A stretch of DNA of 64,000 nucleotides from a virus (IMGVR_UViG_3300046660_000488:62001-126000), one strand, 5' to 3'. Counted from the first letter of the stretch, positions 34,933-42,362 are shown. The notes: a model not told the origin generated them from the letters alone. Numbers and translations are program-made.

Positions 34933-35640
34933 CTTGGACTGTTTGTCCACCATAGCTCAGGGCGTACAGCGGTTGCCCACCGCACGACGGAAGCCGGGAC
35001 TCTATCCAGACCGGCAACCATGAGGCAGAGCAGCCGACAAGACATATGACGAGCTACAAGCCGGTGCAAGTCCGGATGGCAAGCAACCTCATGTGGCCAC
35101 TTGGTGGAACACTCGTTCCATAAGAGCGCGCCTTAAAAAGAAGAGAGTTGCGTCTTGTTTCATTTGACGCCTCTCTGCGTGCGACCGATCCCTCGACTGT
35201 CGGCGTACGTGCTTGAACTACACCCTCATAACCGTTTTGCTATACCCGTTCACCCGAGACGCACCGCGCCGGGGATGAAAGCGCTCGCTTGAGCACATCC
35301 TTCCGGACCGCGCAACGTCTCCATCTTCAGGTGGAACGCGCAAGGATTGGGCCGTCACATGCTGGTACAGGGAAACCGCCAGCCTCAGCAAACAAACTGA
35401 TCGCGGCTTGTCGAGAGACCAACAACTCATGGTCAAATCATCCTCCCTCTTGGACTGGAATCCTTTACCCGGATTTCTGTTCAAGGGGGAGGAAAGAGAC
35501 ACTAAATCTATGGTTCAAGGAATAAACGGTCTCCTTCCTCTATCATCAAGGTACAACTTGGCGTGACGGGATGAGCGTAGCGACAGCGAAGCGATTCCCA
35601 AGCGCCATCAGGAGGCGTAGCCGCCTGATCGAATAGATTT
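34933..35640 (+). ncRNA. Candidate large structured non-coding RNA (about 700 nt)
   Basis: No convincing gene lies between 34859 and 35695. The stretch is full of paired segments: TCCACCA (34946-34952) with TGGTGGA (35102-35108) closes a first domain that holds GCGG/CCGC, GCCGG/CCGGC and CATGAGG/CCTCATG stems and the T-arm-like GGTGCAAGTCC; GGAAC/GTTCC follows; a long hairpin of about 14 plus 7 bp spans 35442-35495 (CCTCCCTCTTGGAC with GTTCAAGGGGGAGG); and ATCAGG...CCTGAT near 35606-35629 may terminate it. The layout recalls giant phage RNAs such as GOLLD or ROOL, but I cannot match it to a known class. Confidence 0.5.
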
Positions 35641-35695
35641 GCATTTCGTTTACCATTATGCGTATGATCATGAAATTGTTTTTTAAGCCATTTTC

Positions 35696-36220
35696 ATGCT
35701 CATCACCCCGCCCAAAATTCTTGTGGCAGACATCGAGACCAACGCCATCCACAACCCGACCCGTTTCTGGGTCCTTGGCATTCTCGATTACCACACCGAC
35801 GAGTTCACCGGACATGTGGGCGACGACGACATCGCCGAGGGGCTGATGCGTCTGGAAGAAGCTGACCTGATCATCGGCCACAATTTCTTGGGCTACGACA
35901 ACAAGAATATCACCCGCCTGACCGATGGCGTCTTCGTCCTCGACAAGGAGAAGATCATCGACACCGTCAAGCTGAGCAGGTCACTCGTCAAAGAGTTCGA
36001 CACCTCTCGCGGCGGTCCGGGCCACGGCCTGAAGGCATGGGGTGATCTTTTCGGTTACCCGAAGGGTAACTGGGACAAATTCGACCGTTTCTATCCCGAA
36101 ATGGTCCCATACTGCGAGCAGGACTGCCGAATCACCAAGAAGGTGTTCGATTTCGTCAACGAGATCGAGACCGGCATCCATGGTCGCATCAACCTGCTGG
36201 AACGAGCGAATGTCCGATGA
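35696..36220 (+). CDS. DEDD-type 3'-5' exonuclease-like protein (174 aa)
   Basis: Residues 12 and 14 (ADIETNA), GHNFLGYDN near 61-69, DTVKLSR near 89, and YCEQDCRIT near 139-147 supply the four acidic residues and Tyr of DnaQ/Pol A-type proofreading exonucleases. The domain resembles the exonuclease part of T7-type DNA polymerases but stands alone. It opens a plus-strand operon of small genes. Confidence 0.85.
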   Translation: MLITPPKILVADIETNAIHNPTRFWVLGILDYHTDEFTGHVGDDDIAEGLMRLEEADLIIGHNFLGYDNKNITRLTDGVFVLDKEKIIDTVKLSRSLVKEFDTSRGGPGHGLKAWGDLFGYPKGNWDKFDRFYPEMVPYCEQDCRITKKVFDFVNEIETGIHGRINLLERANVR

Positions 36221-37001
36221 CATTTTCACCCAAATTGGCCTCGACGATGAGGACCGGTTCAACGCGGAGAACGACATCGAGTTGATGCCGACCGATCCTC
36301 GCGATCTTAACGGCATACCAGCAGATGAACTCGACTCTGAGATCGAGTTGGCACAACTGGATGGCTTTACCTATGCGGAGGCCAAAGCCATGGTCCTTCG
36401 CCGCGCCAACGTCGATACCGCGTTGACCAAGCACGGGATGATGGCGCCCGACAGCGTCATCGCCAAGGTCCGCGACACGCGCAAGCTCGACGATTCTGCC
36501 TTCATCTTGGCTCCCAAGGACGTGAAGGCGACCTCGGTTTCGATCATGAACCGCATTCGCGGGATCGTCACCTACGCCAAAACCTACCCGACCGGAACCT
36601 ACGTCCTGCTCGGCGACCACAAGAACTGGTTCGTCTGCCGCATCGGCCTTGTCGAGGACGACACGTTCCAACACGTGGTCCACGTCATGAAGGACAAGGA
36701 TGGTGTTCACTGGATGGACGCCGCCAAGGTCAGGCATTCGTTCTCCAACCGCTGGGAGAGCATCATTCATGCTTTCGCGGATGACGAAGACGCTGTCGTT
36801 TTCATCAAGCAGTTCGAGAGCAAGATTTACCGCCTGCAAGCAATCATCGAAGAGTCCGACCGCATCATGCTTGAAAGCATGCAGAGCGGTGACTACCAGC
36901 GTGCACGAAATATTTCAACCGCGATGAACTCAACATACGACGAGTGCATCGACCATTTCAGAACGCTCGGCGTCTACAACAAGATGTTCGACGACAACTA
37001 A
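36210..37001 (+). CDS. Hypothetical protein (263 aa)
   Basis: ATG 36210 (MSDDIFTQIGLDDED) overlaps the exonuclease end. The product is acidic at the N-terminus, has a central alpha/beta region (GTYVLLGDHKNWFVCRIGLVEDD) and ends in a helix with MFDDN. Function unknown. Confidence 0.65.
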   Translation: MSDDIFTQIGLDDEDRFNAENDIELMPTDPRDLNGIPADELDSEIELAQLDGFTYAEAKAMVLRRANVDTALTKHGMMAPDSVIAKVRDTRKLDDSAFILAPKDVKATSVSIMNRIRGIVTYAKTYPTGTYVLLGDHKNWFVCRIGLVEDDTFQHVVHVMKDKDGVHWMDAAKVRHSFSNRWESIIHAFADDEDAVVFIKQFESKIYRLQAIIEESDRIMLESMQSGDYQRARNISTAMNSTYDECIDHFRTLGVYNKMFDDN

Positions 37002-37011
37002 GGAATTTGAC

Positions 37012-37212
37012 GTGAAGATTTCCACCGCTCGCAATCTCATCTTTGGTCTGTATGGCTTTTTCTTCTCGTTGTGCGCGGTGTTTGCCGTCGCGTGGGGCAC
37101 GCATGTCGTGGTTTGCATCAAGAACCATGAATACCTGTTTATGCTCGTCGGCGCCATCGCCTTCCCGGTCGCCGTCGTTCATGGGATTGGCATCTGGTTC
37201 GGAGTTTGGTAA
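37012..37212 (+). CDS. Small membrane protein, two TM segments (66 aa)
   Basis: GTG 37012 follows AAGGAA. Two hydrophobic helices (about residues 7-32 and 41-62) are joined by KNHEY. The size and topology fit a small phage membrane protein; function unknown. Confidence 0.6.
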   Translation: MKISTARNLIFGLYGFFFSLCAVFAVAWGTHVVVCIKNHEYLFMLVGAIAFPVAVVHGIGIWFGVW

Positions 37213-37222
37213 ACCAAATCCT

Positions 37223-37633
37223 ATGACCAAGATCGAGCGCCAAGGCCTTCCGCAGTTCGCGACCACGACAGCCACTAAAATCTGGCTGGACATCATGAAG
37301 CGCAGCCGGGAAAAACTGATCAGGGAATCTGGTTGGGACCATGCCGCCGCCCTTCCAGTCGGGACATTTGTCCTCTGCGGCACGCGGCTCAATTGGTCTA
37401 TCGCTCGGGTCGGGTTCGACGTGGGTCCGGGGTTCGCACCGTCCGCCAAGCTGACGTCGCTGCGCGATCTGACATGGACGCTTTTCGACCGCGAATACCG
37501 GGAGAAATACGCCCCGGTGGAACCGTGGGACAGTGTGTTCTACGATTTCAAGAGTGACGCTGACTTGGCCGATTTCATCAAGGCGGCCTACAAAGTCGAA
37601 GGCCGCTTCCGAGACTGGTCGAACATCTGGTGA
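37223..37633 (+). CDS. Hypothetical protein (136 aa)
   Basis: ATG 37223 (MTKIERQGLPQF). Near the C-terminus FYDFKSDADLADFIKAAY follows the same strand-then-helix layout as the FKLxW proteins. The stop overlaps the next GTG start. Function unknown. Confidence 0.6.
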   Translation: MTKIERQGLPQFATTTATKIWLDIMKRSREKLIRESGWDHAAALPVGTFVLCGTRLNWSIARVGFDVGPGFAPSAKLTSLRDLTWTLFDREYREKYAPVEPWDSVFYDFKSDADLADFIKAAYKVEGRFRDWSNIW

Positions 37634-37857
37634 CCGACTATCCACACAAGGTGGTCATCACCCTCGACGATCATCCCGACGTCTGGGATCGGAAGGCGAT
37701 GGCGAATTACGAGTTCGTCGTCCTGACCCCGGATACTGAGGCGTGGATGCTCCGCAATCTGCACGGCAAATTCCAAGCCTTCCCGTCCGACGTGGACATC
37801 GTCTTCGAGTTTGCCAGCGACCGTGACGCAACCCTTTTCAAGCTGTTTTTCGCATGA
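37630..37857 (+). CDS. FKLxW-family small protein (75 aa)
   Basis: GTG 37630 overlaps the previous stop. The product ends FASDRDATLFKLFFA, the best example of the repeated C-terminal motif. It is coupled to the next gene by an ATGA overlap. Function unknown. Confidence 0.65.
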   Translation: MTDYPHKVVITLDDHPDVWDRKAMANYEFVVLTPDTEAWMLRNLHGKFQAFPSDVDIVFEFASDRDATLFKLFFA

Positions 37858-38186
37858 CCGATCTGCGATCCGATGAAGTCGAAATCCTGACCCGCGAGCC
37901 CCGCCGCATTTCGATGCGGCCGGAAGCCATCGCCGAGCGCCAGCGGGCCTATAAGAACAATTGCATCAAGATCGACCGGCGGAAATACCCCAAGCTGTTT
38001 GGTTGCCCGCGCTTTGCAAAAGGCATGGAGTTCGATCAACCCAGCCCAACTCTATTGGCGTGGAAACGCAGCCCCGCTCGTTTCGGCGTCATCAAGATCG
38101 AGCCCCACGTCATGGGCCTCGTCATTCGCTTTGAATCGCTGGCCGATATGGTCCAGTTCGAGAGGGACTTTATTGATGTCGCGTGA
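37854..38186 (+). CDS. FKLxW-related small protein (110 aa)
   Basis: A basic first half (LTREPRRISMRPEAIAERQRAY) is followed by a C-terminal strand and helix IRFESLADMVQFERDF that resembles the FKLxW motif. Overlaps both neighbours. Function unknown. Confidence 0.6.
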   Translation: MTDLRSDEVEILTREPRRISMRPEAIAERQRAYKNNCIKIDRRKYPKLFGCPRFAKGMEFDQPSPTLLAWKRSPARFGVIKIEPHVMGLVIRFESLADMVQFERDFIDVA

Positions 38187-38634
38187 ACCTTGGGTGATCC
38201 GCTGGCGCCAGCGAACGGCTGACGGTCTGCGCTGGCGGTATCGCTGTCGCAATCTCGGCCCATCACCGGTGCTGGACTTCGTTTCCACCCATGCGGTCGA
38301 TGGTGGTGACGATTTTCCGTGGGTGTACTGGTCGTTCAAGTCGGAAGACATCGAAGCACAGTTTGAAGAACTGTTCCCGAGCGACCACTATCCGGACGAT
38401 GACGACACCCTCGACACTCCGCCTCCAGTTCCGGTGGTCGTCAGCCCCGAGCAAGAGGCGATGGAGACGGAGATCATGACGATCCTTCAGGATGAAATTC
38501 AGAAAGAAATCGTTCGTGAAATCCGGGCCGAAGATCGACTTCGGCAGATCAAGGAAGAGGCGGCGATGAAATCGAAACTTCGAGCGACGCAGCACCTGAT
38601 CGACGGCGTCATCGACCGGATGATGAAGCGCTAA
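38176..38634 (+). CDS. Hypothetical protein with C-terminal coiled coil (152 aa)
   Basis: ATG 38176 (MSREPWVIRWRQR). WSFKSEDIEAQFEELF is another variant of the shared motif; after a DDDDTLDTPPPVPVV linker the last 60 residues are a charged helix (IQKEIVREIRAEDRLRQIKEEAAM). The terminator at 38639 ends this operon. Confidence 0.6.
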   Translation: MSREPWVIRWRQRTADGLRWRYRCRNLGPSPVLDFVSTHAVDGGDDFPWVYWSFKSEDIEAQFEELFPSDHYPDDDDTLDTPPPVPVVVSPEQEAMETEIMTILQDEIQKEIVREIRAEDRLRQIKEEAAMKSKLRATQHLIDGVIDRMMKR

Positions 38635-38638
38635 GCAG

Positions 38639-38660
38639 AGGCCACCTTCGGGTGGCCTTT
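38639..38660 (+). terminator. Intrinsic terminator
   Basis: AGGCCACC, TTCG, GGTGGCCT, then TT: an 8-bp stem with a stable tetraloop right after the operon that starts at 35696. A sigma70-like TTGACT (about 38667) follows for the next unit. Confidence 0.75.
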
Positions 38661-38723
38661 GTGCTATTGACTTCCCGCCAAAACAGTATAGATTGGAATC
38701 TCAACTTCACGGGAGAGCCGATC

Positions 38724-39026
38724 TTGAGCCAAGTCGCCCAGACGATCATTGCCCAACTTGGTGGCCATCGCTTCATCGCGATGACTGGCGCCAAGCTGGT
38801 TCGTATGGAAGACGGCCTGATGATCAACCTGCCTCCCAAGATGAAGACCAAGGACCGGATCAACAAGGTCATCATCCGCCTCGACGTCGGCAAGGATGTG
38901 TACACGGTCACCTTCGGCCGGTTCTGGAAGCTCGACTTCAATCCCATCGTCGAGCTTGACCGGATCGAGGCTGAAGGCCTTCGCGATGCGTTCGAGCGCC
39001 ACACCGGCCTGCGGACCTCGCTGTGA
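38724..39026 (+). CDS. Conserved phage hypothetical protein (100 aa)
   Basis: I use TTG 38724 because GGGAGA lies 7 bases upstream and a promoter-like TTGACT...TATAGA sits within the longer frame. The product has QLGGHRFIAMTGAK, a DVYTVTFGRFWKL strand pair and FERHTGL, a pattern I know from uncharacterised phage and plasmid proteins. Function unknown. Confidence 0.65.
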   Translation: MSQVAQTIIAQLGGHRFIAMTGAKLVRMEDGLMINLPPKMKTKDRINKVIIRLDVGKDVYTVTFGRFWKLDFNPIVELDRIEAEGLRDAFERHTGLRTSL

Positions 39027-39517
39027 ACGTCACCACCATCGACCTCGAATTGATCCGGCCCAACGTCAACGGGGTGACCTATGGCGGCATGGGGCGCGTG
39101 TTCGCTCGCACGCCGACCCTCCTGCTGGTCTGGTTTAAGGGCGCGAACGTCAAGGGCGGCGGCTACGATTACATCTGGTCACCCGCGACCATGCGCGTTC
39201 TCGACCGCAAGGACCACGGGTCGCGCGGCCTGTCGCGCCGCATCTGCCAAGGCGAACGCCTGCACCAGCGCATCTTCACGCGGTTTGCCGACCAGATCGA
39301 CGAGCACCTTGGGGAAGGCTTCCACAAGCTGCTGGAGATCGACAAGACCGTCGTCGTGGGCGACAACGAGCCGTTCAGCAAGTACGGCCACGAAATGCCC
39401 ATCACCGGCCATGAATTCGGCTACGAGCACATGAAGGAACAGGAGAGCAAGCGCGCGGCTCTGATCGCGGCTGGCTACTCCGGCCTTGAGCTTGAAATGC
39501 TGGTGCAGCGCCTGTGA
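39023..39517 (+). CDS. Hypothetical protein (164 aa)
   Basis: Overlaps the gene before and after by 4 bases (ATGA and GTGA). The product begins MNVTTIDLELIRPN and contains GGGYDYIWSPATM and HRIF-like HQRIFTRFADQIDEHLGEGF. No family recognised. Confidence 0.6.
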   Translation: MNVTTIDLELIRPNVNGVTYGGMGRVFARTPTLLLVWFKGANVKGGGYDYIWSPATMRVLDRKDHGSRGLSRRICQGERLHQRIFTRFADQIDEHLGEGFHKLLEIDKTVVVGDNEPFSKYGHEMPITGHEFGYEHMKEQESKRAALIAAGYSGLELEMLVQRL

Positions 39518-39771
39518 GTACGCTGGCCGACACCGCCGTCCGGATGATCAAGGCCAGCGGCCTCATGACCGTGGTCTGGGGTGATGGCATCCTCGTGGAC
39601 ATCTGCTTCAACGCCGGTGTCCCGTACGAGCATCCCCTGCACGCCATGCAGAAGACCCTCGCCGCGCTGGCCAAGGACGAACGCTTCGAGGCGTTCCATA
39701 TCCGTGGCAACGATTCCCGTGGCCGTCAGCGCCGAGTGCGCGCGTTCAAGCTGAAGGAAGCCTTCCGATGA
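39514..39771 (+). CDS. Hypothetical small protein (85 aa)
   Basis: GTG start overlapping the previous stop; ends in a basic stretch (RGRQRRVRAFKLKEAFR). Compact alpha/beta look. Function unknown. Confidence 0.6.
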   Translation: MSTLADTAVRMIKASGLMTVVWGDGILVDICFNAGVPYEHPLHAMQKTLAALAKDERFEAFHIRGNDSRGRQRRVRAFKLKEAFR

Positions 39772-39908
39772 CCGAAGCCCACAAGCAAGGCGAAGCCGCC
39801 TATAAGGCCGGGAAGTCCAGCACACAGAACCCCTACGCATCGGGGACGACGGAACACGACGATTGGCAAGAGGGCTGGTGGGAGACCAAGGATCGCTACA
39901 TGGGCTAA
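39768..39908 (+). CDS. RMF-like (ribosome modulation factor superfamily) small protein (46 aa)
   Basis: ATG 39768 overlaps the previous stop as ATGA. The product shows GEAAYKAGKSSTQNPY followed by DDWQEGWWE, the pattern G..AY.AG.S...NPY......W..GW of the RMF/CrpP superfamily found in phages and plasmids. Real RMF makes hibernating 100S ribosomes; whether this protein touches ribosomes is not known. Confidence 0.65.
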   Translation: MTEAHKQGEAAYKAGKSSTQNPYASGTTEHDDWQEGWWETKDRYMG

Positions 39909-39934
39909 GCACAGTTTCTCAACTGTGCTGTCTT
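39908..39934 (+). terminator. Hairpin terminator followed by a promoter
   Basis: AGCACAGTT and AACTGTGCT form a 9-bp stem with a TCTC loop, followed by GTCTT. Directly after it, TTGACT, 16 bases, CATACT forms a sigma70-like promoter for the gene at 39992. Confidence 0.6.
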
Positions 39935-39991
39935 GACTTGCCTGTGGAATAGTGCATACTGTGTTTCTCGATCACAGATGGAGGTAACCGC

Positions 39992-40156
39992 GTGCCCAAC
40001 CCGAACGACTACAATTCCTCGGACGAGTACAAGGACGCGGTGGCCGTCTACATCGCGCAGACCAACGACCTCAGCGTCGCTCGGGCGCGACAAGGTCTGG
40101 AAACCCTGATCGCGCGCGGTCTGGTGGTCTTCCCCGAATTCAAGCGGGCGGCCTGA
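39992..40156 (+). CDS. Hypothetical small protein (54 aa)
   Basis: GTG 39992 is preceded by GGAGG at good spacing and by its own promoter. The product is helical (DEYKDAVAVYIAQTNDLSVARARQGLETLIARG). Function unknown; the strong ribosome-binding site argues that it is made. Confidence 0.6.
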   Translation: MPNPNDYNSSDEYKDAVAVYIAQTNDLSVARARQGLETLIARGLVVFPEFKRAA

Positions 40157-40159
40157 ACC

Positions 40160-40576
40160 ATGAGGATGCCAGAAAAAGGCCCCAACCCGCGCTATCATGC
40201 GATCACGTCGGACCATGCGGCCCAGATCGTTCGCGACAGCGATCCCACCACGCCGCACATCATCTTCGGCGACCAAGTGGCCGTCCGCTCTGCTCTGGAG
40301 GCCACGGGCCTGCAAATCACGCAGATCAGCGGCGCTGAATTCGCGAGCGTCCGCACGACGCCGTTCAGCCCGACTGAACTGCGTGGCATCGTCCTGATCG
40401 ACGATGTCGCCAGCCTATCGGAAGACGACCTCTACTCGGCTTTCTACCACCTGAAGACCATTCGCGGCCTGCTGACGGCGCCGGTGGCTCTGTCGGTTCC
40501 GGTCGATTACACCTTGTGGGGAACGTCGGCCGCCAAGATCACCAACTTCCTGAATTTCCTGATCGTCGAGGATTGA
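40160..40576 (+). CDS. Hypothetical protein (138 aa)
   Basis: Three bases after the previous stop. The product contains HIIFGDQVAVRSALEATG and RGIVLIDDVASLSEDDL, an alpha/beta pattern with a Walker-B-like strand but no P-loop. Function unknown. Confidence 0.6.
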   Translation: MRMPEKGPNPRYHAITSDHAAQIVRDSDPTTPHIIFGDQVAVRSALEATGLQITQISGAEFASVRTTPFSPTELRGIVLIDDVASLSEDDLYSAFYHLKTIRGLLTAPVALSVPVDYTLWGTSAAKITNFLNFLIVED

Positions 40577-40592
40577 TCCTCGTCAGCATTTG

Positions 40593-40617
40593 GTTTACCA
40601 AATTGGCCATCTTTTAA
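40593..40617 (+). promoter_or_regulatory. Phage -35 motif in a near-palindrome
   Basis: GTTTAC sits in ATTTGGTTTACCAAAT, a 16-base near-perfect palindrome, upstream of the 224-residue gene; TAACGA 15 bases on is the best -10. A mirror arrangement occurs at 37205-37218. Confidence 0.4.
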
Positions 40618-40629
40618 CGAGGGTGGCCA

Positions 40630-41304
40630 ATGCGCTCCGACCAATTTGCTTTCTGGCTTCAGGGCTGGTTCGAGCTTAACGAAGAGGCCGGACAAACCGT
40701 CTTCGATTACGACAACGTCTACCAATGCCTCTACCCGTGCATTCGGTCGCACCTGAAGCTCGTGTTCGAGCTTGAGCCGAATCCCTCGAAGCTCTGTGTC
40801 TGGTTGGACGGCTATCTCGAAGCCGTCTACAACCCGTTCGATTTCACCAGCACCCATCTTCTGGCGATCAAGGCTCGGCTGGACAACGAGTTTATCCACG
40901 TCATCGACAAGAGCTACCCGCCGGAGAAGACGGCCGCTCTGAACGCGATCCACACGAAGAACCCTGCTCCACACGCCGCAGCGCCCGGCCTTGGTCCGTT
41001 CGTGGCCACCACGGTCGGCGCGCAGCCGGTCCATCCCGCAAAGGATGGCGGACCGGTCTCATTCCAGCCCAACATGGCTCAGATGTCGTTCTACGAGCAG
41101 ATGGTCAAGACCAACGGCGGCGGCGCGACCTTGAACGCCCTGATCGGCATGCTCCGCACCGAATTCGAGCGTGACCCCGGCCCGCACCCACATTCGTTCC
41201 AGTACGTGAAGGGCGAGAAAATGGGCTACGACGGCGTGACCAAGGACACGGGCCACCACATGAGCACGAACAACGAAGCCTATCATCCGGGCGCTCGCTG
41301 CTGA
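40630..41304 (+). CDS. Hypothetical protein (224 aa)
   Basis: A GAGGG lies just upstream of ATG 40630. The first 90 residues are rich in aromatic residues (FAFWLQGWFELNEEAG, CVWLDGYLEAVYNPF), then an Ala/Pro-rich linker, then a His-rich end (GPHPHSFQ, GHHMSTNNEAYHPG). The FWLQGWFEL start is common among uncharacterised phage proteins. Function unknown. Confidence 0.65.
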   Translation: MRSDQFAFWLQGWFELNEEAGQTVFDYDNVYQCLYPCIRSHLKLVFELEPNPSKLCVWLDGYLEAVYNPFDFTSTHLLAIKARLDNEFIHVIDKSYPPEKTAALNAIHTKNPAPHAAAPGLGPFVATTVGAQPVHPAKDGGPVSFQPNMAQMSFYEQMVKTNGGGATLNALIGMLRTEFERDPGPHPHSFQYVKGEKMGYDGVTKDTGHHMSTNNEAYHPGARC

Positions 41305-41563
41305 CCGCACAACGCGCTTGATCTGCCCCCCGGCGTCGGGCATAGGATCGGGCAGTACCTTACATAGGTGACGTGCTGAACATTCCCTTGGGAGCACGTG
41401 GCTGGTGCGATTCCGCCGGGTACACCCATTTTCTTGTTGACGAGATTTCTCGCTCGACTATATGGTGACGATACAGCTTCGGCTGCTCGGGCTTCGGCCC
41501 CCACGTTCGCTTGGTGGCGCCCTAGCAGGCGAACGTGGCCCAAAGTCGTTGACGAAAATAATT
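41305..41563 (+). other. Gene-free leader region with stems and -35 motifs
   Basis: No gene was seen. The stretch has CTGCCC/GGGCAG, a 7-bp stem at 41371-41377/41393-41399, a T-arm-like GGTGCGATTCC ending in CCCA near 41402-41429 that I could not complete into a tRNA, and a 10-bp hairpin (41501-41510 with 41529-41538). Phage -35 motifs occur at 41436 (with TATATG 16 bases on) and 41548. Confidence 0.5.
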
Positions 41564-41594
41564 GTTGACGAGAAATAGGCGCTGTGACTAAATA
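41564..41594 (+). promoter_or_regulatory. Overlapping early and late promoter for the tRNA leader
   Basis: TTGACG (41565-41570), 17 bases, CTAAAT (41588-41593): a sigma70-like promoter whose -10 is also a T4-type late box (ACTAAATA, 41587-41594). A second -35 motif lies 16 bases upstream. Transcription from here would read the leader peptide, the attenuator and the tRNA cluster. Confidence 0.65.
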
Positions 41595-41691
41595 GAATTA
41601 TCAGCGGTGAGTGCGCGGGACTTTCAGTTACCCCGGATCACCGAAACTCAATCGCCCCAAGGGGCACAGACGACAGAAAGGGAATAGTGTT

Positions 41692-41784
41692 ATGACCACG
41701 ATCATCAGTTCACACTCGTATTGCTATTCCTCCAGCTATCATTCGGGTAGCGGGTTGCTGTCGTGCGAGGATTTCACGGGCTAA
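41692..41784 (+). CDS. Ser/Tyr/His/Cys-rich leader peptide (30 aa)
   Basis: ATG 41692 follows AAGGGA. Residues 6-18 read SSHSYCYSSSYHS, thirteen residues that are only Ser, His, Tyr or Cys; the whole peptide has nine Ser, three Tyr, two His and two Cys in thirty residues. The codons used are TCG, AGT, AGC, TCC, TCA, TGC, TAT, CAC and CAT. The following tRNA genes carry anticodons CGA, GCT, GGA, TGA, GCA, GTA and GTG, which read these codons. The frame ends 30 bases before the first terminator. It is best read as a regulatory leader peptide, not a functional product. Confidence 0.8.
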   Translation: MTTIISSHSYCYSSSYHSGSGLLSCEDFTG

Positions 41785-41813
41785 GGTCCAAGTCGAAATC
41801 ACCAAGTGAACGC

Positions 41814-41846
41814 AACCCCGAGCACCCACACAGGTCCGGGGTTTTT
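41814..41846 (+). terminator. Terminator 1 of the tRNA leader
   Basis: AACCCCG (41814-41820) pairs with CGGGGTT (41837-41843) and runs into TTTTT. It lies 30 bases after the leader peptide stop. Confidence 0.8.
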
Positions 41847-41851
41847 CTTTG

Positions 41852-41884
41852 CCCCGTCGCCTGAAAAGGTTCCGGGGTTTTTTA
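41852..41884 (+). terminator. Terminator 2 of the tRNA leader
   Basis: CCCCG (41852-41856) pairs with CGGGG (41873-41877), followed by TTTTTT. It is the second barrier before the first tRNA gene at 41933. Confidence 0.75.
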
Positions 41885-41932
41885 TTGTCTGAAAGGGTTA
41901 ACGAATGAAGTAAACAAGTCGATGTACTTTGC

Positions 41933-42024
41933 GGAGCCGTGGTAGAGAGGCTTATTGCACCCGTTTCGAAAGCGGGAGTGGTCGTAAAAACCCACCGAGG
42001 GTTCGAATCCCTCCGGCTCCGCCA
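41933..42024 (+). tRNA. tRNA-Ser(CGA)
   Basis: A class II tRNA: acceptor GGAGCCG/CGGCTCC, anticodon loop TTCGAAA (CGA), long variable arm, T loop TTCGAAT, G73 and encoded CCA. It reads UCG. Perfect 10-bp repeats TCGATGTACT (41919-41928) and AGTACATCGA (42025-42034) extend the acceptor stem outward. Confidence 0.95.
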
Positions 42025-42053
42025 AGTACATCGAATATCTGAAGCTCCTTCGC

Positions 42054-42140
42054 GGAGGGCGGGCAGGCCGGTAATGCAGCGCACTGCTAATGCGTACAGC
42101 CCTTCAAACGGCTGAGAGGGTTCGATTCCCTCGCCTTCCG
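42054..42140 (+). tRNA. tRNA-Ser(GCT)
   Basis: Class II: acceptor GGAGGGC/GCCTTCC, anticodon loop CTGCTAA (GCT), long variable arm, T loop TTCGATT, G73. The 3' end continues CAA, so CCA is not encoded and the CCA-adding enzyme is needed. Flanked by GAAGCTCCTT (42041-42050) and AAGGAGCTTC (42143-42152), a perfect 10-bp inverted repeat. Reads AGC/AGU. Confidence 0.93.
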
Positions 42141-42155
42141 CAAAGGAGCTTCAAT

Positions 42156-42247
42156 GGAGCCGTGGCCGAGTGGCTTAAGGCGCTCGCTTGGAAAGCGAGT
42201 GTGGTCGTAAAAACCCACCGTGAGTTCGAATCTCACCGGCTCCGCCA
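42156..42247 (+). tRNA. tRNA-Ser(GGA)
   Basis: Class II: acceptor GGAGCCG/CGGCTCC, anticodon loop TTGGAAA (GGA), long variable arm nearly the same as in tRNA-Ser(CGA), T loop TTCGAAT, G73 and CCA. Reads UCC/UCU. The body is close to tRNA-Ser(CGA), so one probably arose by duplication. Confidence 0.95.
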
Positions 42248-42251
42248 ACAT

Positions 42252-42338
42252 GTTGTGATGACCGAGTGGTCGAAGGTGCGGGATTGCAACCCCCGTAGCG
42301 TAAAGCTCACGTGGGTTCGAATCCCACTCACAACTCCA
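42252..42338 (+). tRNA. tRNA-Cys(GCA) with a long variable arm
   Basis: Acceptor GTTGTGA/TCACAAC, T loop TTCGAAT, T73 (the usual Cys discriminator) and CCA. The anticodon loop reads TTGCAAC (GCA), closed by CGGG/CCCG with an A-C pair at 31-39. About 15 bases lie between the anticodon and T stems, which is class II size and unusual for Cys. It reads UGC/UGU. Confidence 0.8.
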
Positions 42339-42362
42339 AATACGCTCCGTGGTCTGTCTTGT

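Larger units (their letters stand above)
41752..41884 (+). promoter_or_regulatory. Attenuator: competing RNA pairings with two tandem terminators
   Basis: Five segments can pair in two exclusive ways: 1 GGGTTGC (41752-41758, inside the leader frame), 2 GCAACCCCG (41812-41820), 3 CCGGGGTT (41836-41843), 4 CCCCG (41852-41856), 5 CGGGGTT (41873-41879). Pairs 2:3 and 4:5 each make a GC stem followed by a T run (TTTTT and TTTTTT), giving two terminators. Pairs 1:2 and 3:4 would break both. Segment 1 lies just downstream of the Ser/Tyr/His/Cys codon run, so a ribosome stalled in the run leaves it free. A further hairpin, GCTATC/GGTAGC (41734-41752 region), could mask segment 1 when no ribosome is present. 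Confidence 0.75.

Noticed and set aside
35060-35085. GGTGCAAGTCCGG as a cobalamin riboswitch box
   Set aside because: Other boxes are missing or in the wrong order, and no cobalamin gene is near.
34946-35110. The first domain of the structured RNA as a tRNA-Gly(GCC) or tmRNA
   Set aside because: D-arm, GCC-loop and T-arm-like parts exist, but the T arm is 26 bases away from the closing stem and tmRNA hallmarks are absent.
41321-41429. A possible tRNA ending in GGTGCGATTCC...CCCA before the leader peptide
   Set aside because: The T-arm-like end is suggestive, but acceptor pairing has mismatches and no normal D and anticodon arms fit; I left it as part of a structured leader.
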